DNA from: a virus
Reading direction: 5' to 3' (one strand)
Virus record (IMG/VR): IMGVR_UViG_3300023179_000058
Span: 25,766-89,765 of that record
DNA: 64,000 nt
The position numbers and the translations under genes are program-made. Below the pieces are notes generated by a model that had not been told where the DNA came from, searched no databases, and saw only the letters and a program-made list of their open reading frames with translations. Shown here piece after piece: positions 22,146 through 30,385 of the stretch; positions within the stretch are counted from its first letter, which is position 1; each line of letters opens with the position of its first letter.

Positions 22146-22951
22146 TGATCGTTCTCTACGGGCATGGCTATGTTGCAGATTACATAGCCAAAGAAATGCA
22201 TAAGCAATCATTTAAGTTTGTTCGCTTAACGCATCATGCATTAGTACCTAAAGATGCAAAGTTTATTGTCAATGCCGCAGGCTTTACGGGCAACCCTAAT
22301 GTAGATGCTTGTGAGGTTTTGCGTGATGAGTGCGTAGACGGAAACATTCGATGGCCACTTAAACTTGAAAGAATCGCAAGCCAAATTTCTGATATTCCAA
22401 TTCTACACATTACTAGTGGTTGTGTGTATACTGGCTATGATAAAGAATGGACAGAAAATGATCCGCCAAACTTTACATTCAACAATGCTTCTTTCTATAG
22501 CGCATGTAAAGCATTGGCACAAGAACTACTATCGCCATATATGAACAAGTCATATTTGTTCCGAATTCGTATGCCATTTGGTCCGCACATTCACCACAAG
22601 AATCTATTGACAAAATATGAAAGATATGCTAAACTTGTAGACTATGAGAACAGCGTAACACAGGTTGAAGATTTAGCAAAATGTGTTTGTCATTTCATCA
22701 TGATAAAACCAACATATGGAATTTATAATGTTTGTAATCCTGGCAGTACTAGCACGAAAGAAATTGTTGCAGAAATGGGGCTCCATAAAGAATGGATGAC
22801 TCATGATGATTTTGCTAAGGCAGTAGTTGCGCCGAGAAGTAATTGTGTGCTAAATACTAAGAAGTTGGAAAGTGTGTATGCTATGCGGTATGCTGACCAA
22901 GCGGTAAGCGAAACAGTACGCACATACTTATCACACAATCTTTACTTATGA
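22145..22951 (+). CDS. RmlD-like NAD(P)-dependent sugar reductase
   Basis: A 268-residue SDR protein: GHGYVADYI near residue 6 (nucleotide-binding loop), NAAGFTGNPNVD, ITSGCVYTGYD, then YSACK (active-site Tyr and Lys). It resembles dTDP-4-dehydrorhamnose reductase. It probably acts with the RmlB and RfbH homologues about 4-8 kb downstream in making a modified deoxysugar. Its stop codon overlaps the start of the tmRNA acceptor piece. Confidence 0.75.
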   Translation: MIVLYGHGYVADYIAKEMHKQSFKFVRLTHHALVPKDAKFIVNAAGFTGNPNVDACEVLRDECVDGNIRWPLKLERIASQISDIPILHITSGCVYTGYDKEWTENDPPNFTFNNASFYSACKALAQELLSPYMNKSYLFRIRMPFGPHIHHKNLLTKYERYAKLVDYENSVTQVEDLAKCVCHFIMIKPTYGIYNVCNPGSTSTKEIVAEMGLHKEWMTHDDFAKAVVAPRSNCVLNTKKLESVYAMRYADQAVSETVRTYLSHNLYL

Positions 22952-23011
22952 CTGTATGAAGCAAAGAGAAAAGTGTTCTGGACGCGGGTTCGACTCCCGC
23001 CTGGTCCACCA
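22948..23011 (+). ncRNA. ssrA: tmRNA, 3' acceptor piece of a permuted gene
   Basis: T-arm GCGGG-TTCGACT-CCCGC (22984-23000), acceptor strand CTGGTCC (23001-23007), A, and encoded CCA (23009-23011). This acceptor strand pairs with GGGCCAG at 23417-23423, giving a 7-bp stem with the G3-U70 wobble that marks alanine acceptors. GACTGT near 22950 can pair with ACAGTC in the coding piece. No matching 5' half lies upstream, so the gene is permuted: the CCA end comes before the 5' end. The exact 5' boundary of this piece is not visible. Confidence 0.85.
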
Positions 23012-23028
23012 TAAGGAGATTTGTAAAC

Positions 23029-23415
23029 ATGGCATATTCCGATAAAGTAGTTGACCACTATGAAAACCCAAGAAATGTTGGATCGTTTGACAAGAACGAT
23101 ACTGATGTTGGTACTGGCATGGTTGGTGCTCCTGCTTGCGGAGATGTTATGAAACTACAGATAAAGGTTAATCATAAGACAGGTATTATTGAGGACGCCC
23201 GTTTTAAGACATACGGATGCGGGTCGGCAATCGCATCAAGTTCTCTTGTCACAGAATGGGTCAAGGGCAAGACTCTTGACGAGGCGGCAGGTATTAAAAA
23301 TTCTGAGATTGCAGAAGAACTCGCCCTCCCTCCAGTCAAAATACACTGTTCAATACTTGCTGAAGATGCGATTAAGTCAGCAGTAGAAGATTACCGAAAG
23401 AAAATCTCTTTATGA
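23029..23415 (+). CDS. iscU: IscU iron-sulfur cluster scaffold, inside the tmRNA gene
   Basis: A full-length 128-residue IscU. It has the three ligand Cys (C37, C64, C107), D39, H106, and the LPPVK motif (100-104) recognised by the HscA chaperone. IscU assembles [2Fe-2S] clusters from IscS-supplied sulfur and passes them to apoproteins. The AAGGAG site (23013-23018) begins 2 nt after the tmRNA CCA end, and the stop codon (23413-23415) ends 1 nt before the tmRNA coding piece. The gene therefore fills the intervening segment of the permuted tmRNA. No iscS, hscA or fdx is nearby, so host partners are needed. Confidence 0.93.
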   Translation: MAYSDKVVDHYENPRNVGSFDKNDTDVGTGMVGAPACGDVMKLQIKVNHKTGIIEDARFKTYGCGSAIASSSLVTEWVKGKTLDEAAGIKNSEIAEELALPPVKIHCSILAEDAIKSAVEDYRKKISL

Positions 23416-23416
23416 T

Positions 23417-23636
23417 GGGCCAGTCATGGTTTCGACAGGGCAAAGAGTAACAGAGTAGACAGTCCGGTAGATGACGACCGTAAATCGCATAAATAAAGTA
23501 AACGCAAACGATGAAAAGTTCGCATTGGCAGCCTAAACGCTGACTAGGGTTTCGGTGAGTTTCCTCGTAACAGAATAACTCACCACTAATTTTGGATAGT
23601 TGTAGTCGGCGGCAAAACCCGTTAGGCAGACCTAAC
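23417..23636 (+). ncRNA. ssrA: tmRNA, 5' coding piece of a permuted gene
   Basis: Begins GGGCCAG, then a canonical GGTTTCGACA segment. The tag frame at 23504-23536 encodes ANDEKFALAA and stops at TAA. Upstream is a possible pseudoknot 1 region (CGGT/ACCG near 23465-23482). Downstream, helices CGCTGACTA/TAGTCGGCG (23538-23546/23603-23611), GGGTTT/AAACCC (23547-23552/23615-23620), GGTGAGTT/AACTCACC (23554-23561/23577-23584) and GTTAGG/CCTAAC (23621-23636) fold the rest. No CCA-bearing tRNA half follows, which confirms permutation. tmRNA with SmpB frees stalled ribosomes and tags nascent proteins. Confidence 0.92.
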
Positions 23637-23701
23637 TTTGGATTGCTTTATGATAACGAACCGAAATGATTTTTAATTTTTTAACCTCTAAGGGGAATTT
23701 T

Positions 23702-23899
23702 ATGAAATATGTTATTGCAACTATCGTATCACTTTTCGCAACTATTGCTATGGCACAGCCAGCAAAGCAACCTGAACCAACTCCTCCTGCTAAAGTAGCA
23801 GAAGCGAAGAAGGAAGCACCTAAGGCAGAGGCTCCAAAGGCTGAAGCAAAGAAGGCTGATGCTAAGAAAGACGAAAAGAAAGAAACACCTAAGAAGTAA
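23702..23899 (+). CDS. Exported Lys/Ala/Pro-rich peptide (65 aa)
   Basis: ATG at 23702 behind AAGGGG. A signal peptide (residues 1-19, cleavage after AMA) is followed by about 45 residues of repeated Lys/Ala/Glu/Pro (EAKK, KAEAPKAE units) with no hydrophobic core. A periplasmic disordered spacer or polycationic peptide is likely. Followed by a terminator. Confidence 0.6.
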   Translation: MKYVIATIVSLFATIAMAQPAKQPEPTPPAKVAEAKKEAPKAEAPKAEAKKADAKKDEKKETPKK

Positions 23900-23936
23900 T
23901 TAAATAAGGGTCTTCCCAATTCCCCCCAAGAATTGG

Positions 23937-23976
23937 AATCCAATTTTATCACGCAGTAAGATTGGATTTTTTTTTT
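23937..23976 (+). terminator. Rho-independent terminator
   Basis: Stem AATCCAAT (23937-23944)/ATTGGATT (23961-23968) is followed by a T tract to 23976. A second hairpin, CCAATTC/GAATTGG, lies just before it (about 23917-23937). It separates the tmRNA/secreted-peptide unit from the permease operon. Confidence 0.8.
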
Positions 23977-23998
23977 GCGTAATCTAAAGGAGACTAGT

Positions 23999-25039
23999 AT
24001 GGAGTTCTTAACTCTTGCCTTGTTCAAAGGCATTTCATACCTCTGGATGTTATTCTTCATTATGATAATTGCGGGACTAGCGAAACAATATGAATTGTTC
24101 GCCCCTGCCTATTCCTATGTTAAGAATACATTCAGGTCCAATAGATTTGTAGTTGCCCTACTGAGTGCAATCGGTGGCGTTCTTCCTATCGAAGGTCGCG
24201 TTACTGTGAGCGCAGGTCTTCTTGATACTGTGGCTCCAAAAGAGTCAGAGAGTAGAAAGAAGTTGGGCATCGTGGACTATCTAGCGACACACCACTATTA
24301 CATGTGGTCGCCGTTAGAGAAAACCGTGATACTTCCTATCGCCGCATTTGGCTTAGCCTATAGTGCGTTTATAGGGATGATTGCACCTCTATTGGTGGTG
24401 AGTTTGGCGTTCATTACTTTCTATATCTGGACACAGATTAGGGAAGAAGAAATTCCAATCACACCTGGTCGATTTAAACTGAGTTCGGTCATAAGAAATG
24501 TAATGCCAATGGTAGTAGCAATTACTGCTTACGCTACAGGTGTCGCTGATCACACTTGGTGTTTTGGCTTACTTGCTTTATATTATGTGTTTATCACACA
24601 ACAATGGGATCCAAAGAAACTACTTGGTTATATCAAGTGGGATGTGATTGCAATTGTTGGCTTTGTGATTGTGCTAGGTAACTTCCTCAAATCATACGAT
24701 AGTGCATTTGTAGCATTCATCAAAGGTAGTATGCTTGACCCTACTACATTTGTTGGTATGTTGATTATTTCTGTCGTTGGTTTTGTTGCAAGTTTTCTGA
24801 TGGGTAGTTCTGGTAAGTTTATTGCTCTTGCTGTCGTTATGGCGCAAGTGTTTGGACCTCAATATTTCTTGTGGTTCTTTGCAATTGACTACGCAGGCTA
24901 TTTACTCAGCCCAACACACAAATGCGTGATGGTAGGAAACACCTATTTCGGAACGCCACTCAGCGTGTATTATAAAGCACTTGGTACTTGGGCGCTATTG
25001 CTCATTGCTACCGCGGGGCTATTTACATTCATCATCTAA
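23999..25039 (+). CDS. Polytopic membrane permease (DUF401-like)
   Basis: A 346-residue protein with about nine hydrophobic spans. It resembles the DUF401 integral membrane family (AF0261 type), related by fold to gluconate/anion permeases; a GGVLPIEGRVTVSA stretch near residue 60 and MGSSGKFIALA near 280 lie where these transporters have their re-entrant hairpins. ATG at 23999 behind AAGGAG. A phage-encoded transporter is unusual. The substrate is unknown. Confidence 0.6.
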   Translation: MEFLTLALFKGISYLWMLFFIMIIAGLAKQYELFAPAYSYVKNTFRSNRFVVALLSAIGGVLPIEGRVTVSAGLLDTVAPKESESRKKLGIVDYLATHHYYMWSPLEKTVILPIAAFGLAYSAFIGMIAPLLVVSLAFITFYIWTQIREEEIPITPGRFKLSSVIRNVMPMVVAITAYATGVADHTWCFGLLALYYVFITQQWDPKKLLGYIKWDVIAIVGFVIVLGNFLKSYDSAFVAFIKGSMLDPTTFVGMLIISVVGFVASFLMGSSGKFIALAVVMAQVFGPQYFLWFFAIDYAGYLLSPTHKCVMVGNTYFGTPLSVYYKALGTWALLLIATAGLFTFII

Positions 25040-25045
25040 CATAAC

Positions 25046-25065
25046 CTAGGGGCAGAGACCCCTAG
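25046..25065 (+). other. Intercistronic hairpin
   Basis: CTAGGGG/CCCCTAG closes a CAGAGA loop directly before the GGGAGG ribosome binding site of the barrel gene. No T tract follows. It may stabilise or tune the message between permease and barrel. Confidence 0.5.
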
Positions 25066-25081
25066 ATTGGGAGGAAAACTT

Positions 25082-25951
25082 ATGATAAAACAAATGCTAT
25101 CATTAGCAGTTGCTTTTGCATTTTTTTCTGGCAATGCAATCGCACAAAATAAATTAAGTACGCCGGAATCTGAAGTAAGAAAAGAGGAAGAAGCAAAAAC
25201 ATTACCCGCGGTAATTGTAAGTGCTAAAATTCCAAATCAGTTTGATACTGTCGGTGAGTATAATCAGCCAGTCTGGACTACTACTCGAATGTTTCCCACT
25301 ACAAGAGCATATGTGATGACACCGCCAGGTGCCGTTAAATATGAAAAGTGGTTTGACTTTAGAGATAGAAAAAATGGTCCAACTCAAATTCGTATGCGTG
25401 ATGAGTTGGCATTCGGTTTGGGAAACAGATTGGAATTAGATTTGTATAACCATACCGTGTATGATGGTCCATCTGAAGACAAGACATTTGCTTGGAGAGG
25501 ATTCAGTTGGGAGATTCGATATGCGTTAGCAGATTGGGGAAAGATTCCTGGAAACCCTACATTATATTTTGAACATAAATTGATTAATGGGGTTCAAGGT
25601 ATCGAGCCAAAACTTTTGTTATCTGACAGAATTGGAAACACCGACTGGATTTGGGCAACTAATTTCATCTATGAAGCAAACTTAGCGAAAACTAAAGCCG
25701 CACAAGAACGCGAATATGCAGTTACCGCAAGTCTAGGTAAAATTATAAGCAACAATTTGACGGTGGGTGCATCTGCACATTACAGATACCATAACTATGA
25801 AGACAATATTAAAGAACTTTATATTGGTCCGAATATCAATTATCGTGTCGGTAAGAATGCAAGATTCAGTCTAGAATATATGCCTCTAGTTTCAAAAGAA
25901 GGCAAATATGATAGTAGAAGTTTCTTTATCTTTGCATGGGACCTTCAGTAG
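25082..25951 (+). CDS. Outer-membrane beta-barrel protein
   Basis: A 289-residue protein with a signal peptide (residues 1-21, cleavage after AIA), a linker of about 45 residues, and then alternating amphipathic strands with many Tyr/Trp at strand ends (RLELDLYNHTVYDG, then WEIRYALADWG). No lipobox. It probably inserts in the host outer membrane and pairs with the permease encoded upstream for uptake. Phage-encoded barrels are rare. Confidence 0.6.
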   Translation: MIKQMLSLAVAFAFFSGNAIAQNKLSTPESEVRKEEEAKTLPAVIVSAKIPNQFDTVGEYNQPVWTTTRMFPTTRAYVMTPPGAVKYEKWFDFRDRKNGPTQIRMRDELAFGLGNRLELDLYNHTVYDGPSEDKTFAWRGFSWEIRYALADWGKIPGNPTLYFEHKLINGVQGIEPKLLLSDRIGNTDWIWATNFIYEANLAKTKAAQEREYAVTASLGKIISNNLTVGASAHYRYHNYEDNIKELYIGPNINYRVGKNARFSLEYMPLVSKEGKYDSRSFFIFAWDLQ

Positions 25952-25972
25952 ATATATAATAGAGAGTTTCCG

Positions 25973-25989
25973 GAACTCTTCAAAACCGG
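25973..25989 (+). other. Small hairpin after the barrel gene
   Basis: AGAGTT/AACTCT closes a TCCGG loop; the following bases are not a clean T tract. A weak terminator or processing site. Confidence 0.35.
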
Positions 25990-26022
25990 ATTTTATTAAC
26001 ACACACAAAAAGGAGACACACT

Positions 26023-26235
26023 ATGTCTAAAACACCTTATGAAATTCGTCTTGAACTTTTGAAAATGGCGCAGGATCAATTGAACCAACGCTACTATCAG
26101 AAAGCGGACCATGTTCGACACAACTCATCCATTAAAAATGAGCAGGTACCTCTAGCAGAGATTCCTGAATTTCCAACGACAAAAGAAATTTTGCTCGAAG
26201 CGGATGTGCTAAAGACCTTTATTGATAAGCAGTAA
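26023..26235 (+). CDS. T4-like conserved hypothetical (70 aa)
   Basis: Starts MSKTPYEIRLELLKMAQDQL, a start shared by small helical proteins in T4-like aquatic phages. AAGGAG lies upstream. Function unknown. Confidence 0.65.
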   Translation: MSKTPYEIRLELLKMAQDQLNQRYYQKADHVRHNSSIKNEQVPLAEIPEFPTTKEILLEADVLKTFIDKQ

Positions 26236-26236
26236 A

Positions 26237-26273
26237 GATTAGAGTTTTGCCAGTTGGACTCTAATCAACTGGC
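26237..26273 (+). promoter_or_regulatory. Bistable RNA element (two exclusive hairpins)
   Basis: GATTAGAGT (26237-26245) pairs perfectly with ACTCTAATC (26258-26266). GCCAGTT (26249-26255), in its loop, pairs perfectly with AACTGGC (26267-26273). The two stems interlock with no linker, so they probably form alternatives rather than one full pseudoknot. It lies 2 nt after one gene and about 20 nt before the methyltransferase ATG. Confidence 0.6.
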
Positions 26274-26293
26274 ACTTAATTAAAGGATACATC

Positions 26294-26878
26294 ATGAGTA
26301 AAGAAACAGGAAAATCAACCTTACGAAGATTCCACGACATTCGTTTTTCTACACGCTACTTTGTTGGTGATGGCATTGACATTGGTGCAGGTGACGATCC
26401 CCTATCAGACTATTCTGAATTCTTTCCATCAATTAAATCATTGCGTCCTTGGGACATGCCAGATGGTGATGCACAATATATGCATGGCGTAAAAGATGAC
26501 ACCTATGACTTTGTTCATTCGAGTCATTGCTTAGAACATGTGCGCGATCCACAAGTCACGCTTGGTAATTGGATTCGCATTTGCAAACCAGGTGGCTATC
26601 TTGTTATTGTTGTACCCGATGAAGACTTGTATGAACAAGGAGTTTTTCCATCAACATTTAATGGCGCACACTTGTGGACATATACCATTAAAAAGAATGC
26701 ATCATGGTGTGACAGATCGGTAAATGTGTTCGACTTATTATCTAATTTTGTTGACAAAGTGCATGTACATAAAGTAGAATTACTAGATGCTACATTTCGC
26801 TACAACAAACCTAGATTTGATCAGACAGATAAATCTTTTGGCGATTGTGCTATAGAAATTATTCTGAAAAAGGTGTAA
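26294..26878 (+). CDS. Class I SAM-dependent methyltransferase
   Basis: A 194-residue methyltransferase. GDGIDIGAGDDP (motif I, SAM binding, near residue 27), DFVHSSHCLEHV (motif IV region near 76) and LVIVVPDEDL near 107. It begins a sugar/glycan cluster, so methylation of a sugar or lipid is likely; the substrate is inferred. Confidence 0.8.
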   Translation: MSKETGKSTLRRFHDIRFSTRYFVGDGIDIGAGDDPLSDYSEFFPSIKSLRPWDMPDGDAQYMHGVKDDTYDFVHSSHCLEHVRDPQVTLGNWIRICKPGGYLVIVVPDEDLYEQGVFPSTFNGAHLWTYTIKKNASWCDRSVNVFDLLSNFVDKVHVHKVELLDATFRYNKPRFDQTDKSFGDCAIEIILKKV

Positions 26879-26879
26879 T

Positions 26880-27530
26880 ATGAAATTTGCTCTTCAATGT
26901 TCATATGATGCAGGCTATGCAGTTCTTGGCGATTTGACATGGTATAAAAATAAAGTCAAGTATTGTGAGAAACATGGATACACGCCTGCACTACACATTT
27001 ATACTAAACCTTTGCTTCCTCATAGTTACATGAAGATGTTTCATGTGAGAGAACTTTTCAAAGAAAATAAACACGATTGGATATGGGTTACTGGTTGTGA
27101 TTCTATGATCACAAACATGACTGTAAAATTAGAAGATATTGCCGATGAAAACTATCATCTAATTATTGCTACAGATGTTAATGGGCTGAACGCTGATAGT
27201 TTTTTGATTCGCAATTCTGAAGAAGGTAGATACTACATTGATTATATTATTAGTGGAGTTGATACTTACAGAAACCATCATTGGGCTGAACAGCAAGCCA
27301 TGATGGACTGCCAAGATAAATTTAAAGACATTACTAAATTTGTTCCTCAGAGAACATTTAACTCTTATAACTATGATTTTTATCCTCATTGTGCCAAGCC
27401 AAATTTAGATAAGTTAGGAACAGATGGTAATTGGCAACATGGAGATTTTCTAATTCACTGGCCTGGACAAACTTTGGAGCGAAGACTCCAGCATTTTGAA
27501 CGATATTCACAAAGCGTAATTTATGATTGA
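26880..27530 (+). CDS. GT34-like glycosyltransferase (GMA12/MNN10 type)
   Basis: A 216-residue protein. Core WIWVTGCDSMITN (with a Asp-containing metal/nucleotide site near residue 80), then HWAEQQAMMD and FLIHWPGQ fit the galactosyl/mannosyltransferase 34 pattern. It lies between methyltransferase and aminotransferase-fold genes. Overlaps the next gene by 8 nt. Confidence 0.65.
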   Translation: MKFALQCSYDAGYAVLGDLTWYKNKVKYCEKHGYTPALHIYTKPLLPHSYMKMFHVRELFKENKHDWIWVTGCDSMITNMTVKLEDIADENYHLIIATDVNGLNADSFLIRNSEEGRYYIDYIISGVDTYRNHHWAEQQAMMDCQDKFKDITKFVPQRTFNSYNYDFYPHCAKPNLDKLGTDGNWQHGDFLIHWPGQTLERRLQHFERYSQSVIYD

Positions 27531-28851
27531 TAAAGAAAAAATTCTGACAGATATTGCACACTATATCTGGCAACAGAAAGAACAGAAGACTTGGACTCCA
27601 GGAAAAGACTTTGTAAACTATGCAGGTCCATTCTTTGATGAGCATGAAATTATCGTAGCAGTTCGCACACTACTAGATGGTTGGCTTGTTATGGGTGATG
27701 ATTGTGCAAGATTCGAAAGAAAGTTTCCGCGCGAGTTTGGTAAAGAGTGCGGCATTCTAACAAACTCTGGTTCTAGTTCTAATCTTTTAATGATGGCTTC
27801 GCTTACATCAAAGCGCGGACACAATCTACCTAAAGGCACAAAGGTACTAGTTCCTATCGCAGGATTTCCTACGACACTCAATCCAACACTACAAGTAGGG
27901 TTCGAACCAGTCTTTGTTGACATTGAAATTGATACATTGAATCTAGACTTAGATCAGGTTGTTGATATTCTAGATTCTGATCCAGACATTCGCGTAATTA
28001 CATTCGCGCATGTACTAGGCAATCCTCCAAACATGGATTGTCTCATGGACATTGTGAAGCACTACAATCTTATTCTATTAGAAGATTGCTGTGACGCACT
28101 CGGATCAACATACGATGGTAAGCCTCTTGGTTCATTTGGTGAAATGGCATCATGTTCATTCTATCCCGCACATCACATGACAATGGGTGAGGGTGGCTTT
28201 GTCGCATGTAACACTAACGAACAAGAAGTTATTCTCCGTTCATTCAGAGAATGGGGACGCGGTTGCTATTGCGTAGGACCGAAAGCAAACAAACTCAAGT
28301 GCGGTACTTGTAAAGAACGATTCAAAGAATGGATACCTGAACTACCAGGAGAAATTTTTGATCACAAGTATGTCTATGATGAAATTGGATACAATCTAAA
28401 GCCTATTGAACTGCAAGGTTCAATAGGAATGATTCAATTAGATAAACTAGAACAGATTCATGAATTGCGTAGACGCAACTATAAAATGCTTTTTGACATT
28501 TACGCCAAGTACGAAGAATTTTTTAGTCTACCAAGAGCAACACATAAGTCAGACCCATCATGGTTTGCTTTTCCTCTAACGATTCGTAAAAATGCGCCAT
28601 TTACGCGAAGTGAAATTGTTGACTATCTTGAAGACAATTTGATTCAAACACGCCCATACTTCGCTGGCAACATCATGCTTCAGCCTGCGTATAGTCATCT
28701 TATGAATCCCGCAGACGCTAGAGATTATTTCCCGGTCGCAACATATGCAATGACGCATACATACTTTCACGGAACTAGTCCAGTGATTACGCCACAGCAG
28801 ATTCAATATATCGGTGATGTGGTAGATAACTTTATAAAAAGCAAGGTATGA
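27523..28851 (+). CDS. RfbH/E1-type [2Fe-2S] NDP-hexose 3-dehydratase
   Basis: A 442-residue DegT/AHBA-fold PLP enzyme. The usual PLP Lys is replaced by His in YPAHHMTMGEGG (H217/H218), the signature of 3-dehydratases that use PMP. Cys spacing C190-X57-C248-X1-C250-X9-C260 matches the first three ligands of the [2Fe-2S] cluster in CDP-4-keto-6-deoxyglucose-3-dehydrase E1; the last spacing differs (7 in E1). The enzyme removes the C3 hydroxyl to make 3,6-dideoxyhexoses. A reductase partner (E3) is not seen. Confidence 0.85.
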   Translation: MIDKEKILTDIAHYIWQQKEQKTWTPGKDFVNYAGPFFDEHEIIVAVRTLLDGWLVMGDDCARFERKFPREFGKECGILTNSGSSSNLLMMASLTSKRGHNLPKGTKVLVPIAGFPTTLNPTLQVGFEPVFVDIEIDTLNLDLDQVVDILDSDPDIRVITFAHVLGNPPNMDCLMDIVKHYNLILLEDCCDALGSTYDGKPLGSFGEMASCSFYPAHHMTMGEGGFVACNTNEQEVILRSFREWGRGCYCVGPKANKLKCGTCKERFKEWIPELPGEIFDHKYVYDEIGYNLKPIELQGSIGMIQLDKLEQIHELRRRNYKMLFDIYAKYEEFFSLPRATHKSDPSWFAFPLTIRKNAPFTRSEIVDYLEDNLIQTRPYFAGNIMLQPAYSHLMNPADARDYFPVATYAMTHTYFHGTSPVITPQQIQYIGDVVDNFIKSKV

Positions 28852-29435
28852 AAAAAGTTGTTCTATTCGGTGCAAGTGGAGATATAGGCAAAGAAATTCA
28901 AAAGGCATTCGAAGGTAATGTTGTTATAACACCATCGCGCAAAGAAGTTGACTTTTTGGATAAAGATTGCTATAATAAAGTATCGAATCTTTTAACGAAA
29001 GAACAACCAGATATAGTGATTAATTCTGTAGGCTGGTTTGGTGACAACTACGATACCCATTACAATATAATGGATGTAAATTTTGGAAGTAATTGGGCAA
29101 TCGTAAGACACTATATGTTGAACCCGTCAGAGAAACCTGTAAAGATTTGTATGATAGGTTCAATATGCTATAGCGAAGGTAAAGATAAGTACATTGTCTA
29201 TGCCGCAAGCAAAATGGCAATGTATAGTCTTTGGCAGGGTGCATCAAAGTATTTTAAAGATACGAATGTGAACATTGATTTAATCAATCCTCAGAGAACG
29301 AAAACAAGAATGACGATGAAGAGAATTGATGAGAATCTACAATATCACGAAACCGAAGAAGTAGCAGAAGTAGTTTATGATTTTGTCATGAACAAAAAAG
29401 GAAATAATTCAATAGATACAGAGTTTAAAATATGA
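28848..29435 (+). CDS. Short-chain dehydrogenase/reductase
   Basis: A 195-residue SDR: GASGDIG (residues 8-14) binds NAD(P), NSVGWFG replaces NNAG, Ser near 104, and YAASK near 117 completes the triad. It starts within the last codons of the 3-dehydratase. It may reduce a sugar intermediate in the same pathway. Confidence 0.75.
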   Translation: MKKVVLFGASGDIGKEIQKAFEGNVVITPSRKEVDFLDKDCYNKVSNLLTKEQPDIVINSVGWFGDNYDTHYNIMDVNFGSNWAIVRHYMLNPSEKPVKICMIGSICYSEGKDKYIVYAASKMAMYSLWQGASKYFKDTNVNIDLINPQRTKTRMTMKRIDENLQYHETEEVAEVVYDFVMNKKGNNSIDTEFKI

Positions 29436-30385
29436 AAACAACAAAAGTCGTGTATGTAACAGGTTGCTTAGGATTCATTGGATACTATGTCGCAAAGCGT
29501 TGCCTTCAAGAAGGTTACTATGTCATTGGTGTTGATAAGATTACCTATGCGGCAAATGAAAAATTGGTAGATGAACTTTTCAAAATCGTACCAAACAAAT
29601 TTAGATTTGTTCATTCAGACATTAACGATTTGGAAAGACTAACGGACTGTGACTATGTAATCAACTGCGCCGCAGAATCTCATGTTGATAATAGCATCAT
29701 GTCATCGGAAGTTTTCTTGCGTTCTAATATCAATGGCGTTCACAAACTGTTACAACTGATTCAACAAAAGAGTTTGTATAACATGCCAACGCTATTGCAC
29801 TTCAGTACCGATGAAGTATATGGTGACATTGAAGAAGGCGCACACATTGAGACCGATTTACTTAAACCTAGCAATCCATATTCTGCATCTAAGGCTGCCG
29901 CAGATATGTTGATCCTCGCGTGGGCGCGAACATTCAAAGTACCTTATGTCATTGTGCGCCCAACAAACAACTATGGCATTGGTCAATACGCAGAAAAACT
30001 CATACCGAAGAGTTGCAAGCATTTGATGCTAGGTAAAAAAATCGATGTGCATGATCGTGGTATGCCATATCGAACATGGCTACATGCATCAGACACAGCC
30101 GAAGCAGTTTTGACAATCATTAGGGCTGGAGTTAAAGACGAAATTTATAATATCAACGGAAATTATGAGTGTCAGAACATTGATGTGATTAAAAAAATTA
30201 TTCGTTGGATGAATTCAGACTTTGATTATGAAAAGTATCTCACATACTTTATGCGACCTGGACATGATGTGCGTTATGCACTGGACGATACGAAACTCAA
30301 AGCACTTGGTTGGCAACCAAAAGCAGTCTTTGATGATGAATTGAAAAAAATTATTGAACATTCGAAAAAACATTTCATATGGTAA
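29432..30385 (+). CDS. RmlB-like NDP-glucose 4,6-dehydratase
   Basis: A 317-residue extended SDR: VTGCLGFIG near residue 9, NCAAESHVDNS near 75, STDEVYG near 127 (acid/base Asp-Glu), YSASK near 149. These are the RmlB/RfbG 4,6-dehydratase hallmarks, making 4-keto-6-deoxyhexoses, the substrate class of the 3-dehydratase encoded just upstream. Overlaps its neighbours by a few nt. Confidence 0.88.
   Translation: MKTTKVVYVTGCLGFIGYYVAKRCLQEGYYVIGVDKITYAANEKLVDELFKIVPNKFRFVHSDINDLERLTDCDYVINCAAESHVDNSIMSSEVFLRSNINGVHKLLQLIQQKSLYNMPTLLHFSTDEVYGDIEEGAHIETDLLKPSNPYSASKAAADMLILAWARTFKVPYVIVRPTNNYGIGQYAEKLIPKSCKHLMLGKKIDVHDRGMPYRTWLHASDTAEAVLTIIRAGVKDEIYNINGNYECQNIDVIKKIIRWMNSDFDYEKYLTYFMRPGHDVRYALDDTKLKALGWQPKAVFDDELKKIIEHSKKHFIW

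Noticed and set aside
23417-23640. A conventional, unpermuted tmRNA
   Set aside because: No TTCGA arm with CCA follows the tag region, whereas a matching acceptor half lies 400 nt upstream.
26237-26273. A fully formed H-type pseudoknot
   Set aside because: With no nucleotide to cross the 9-bp stem, both stems cannot form completely at once; exclusive hairpins are a better reading.
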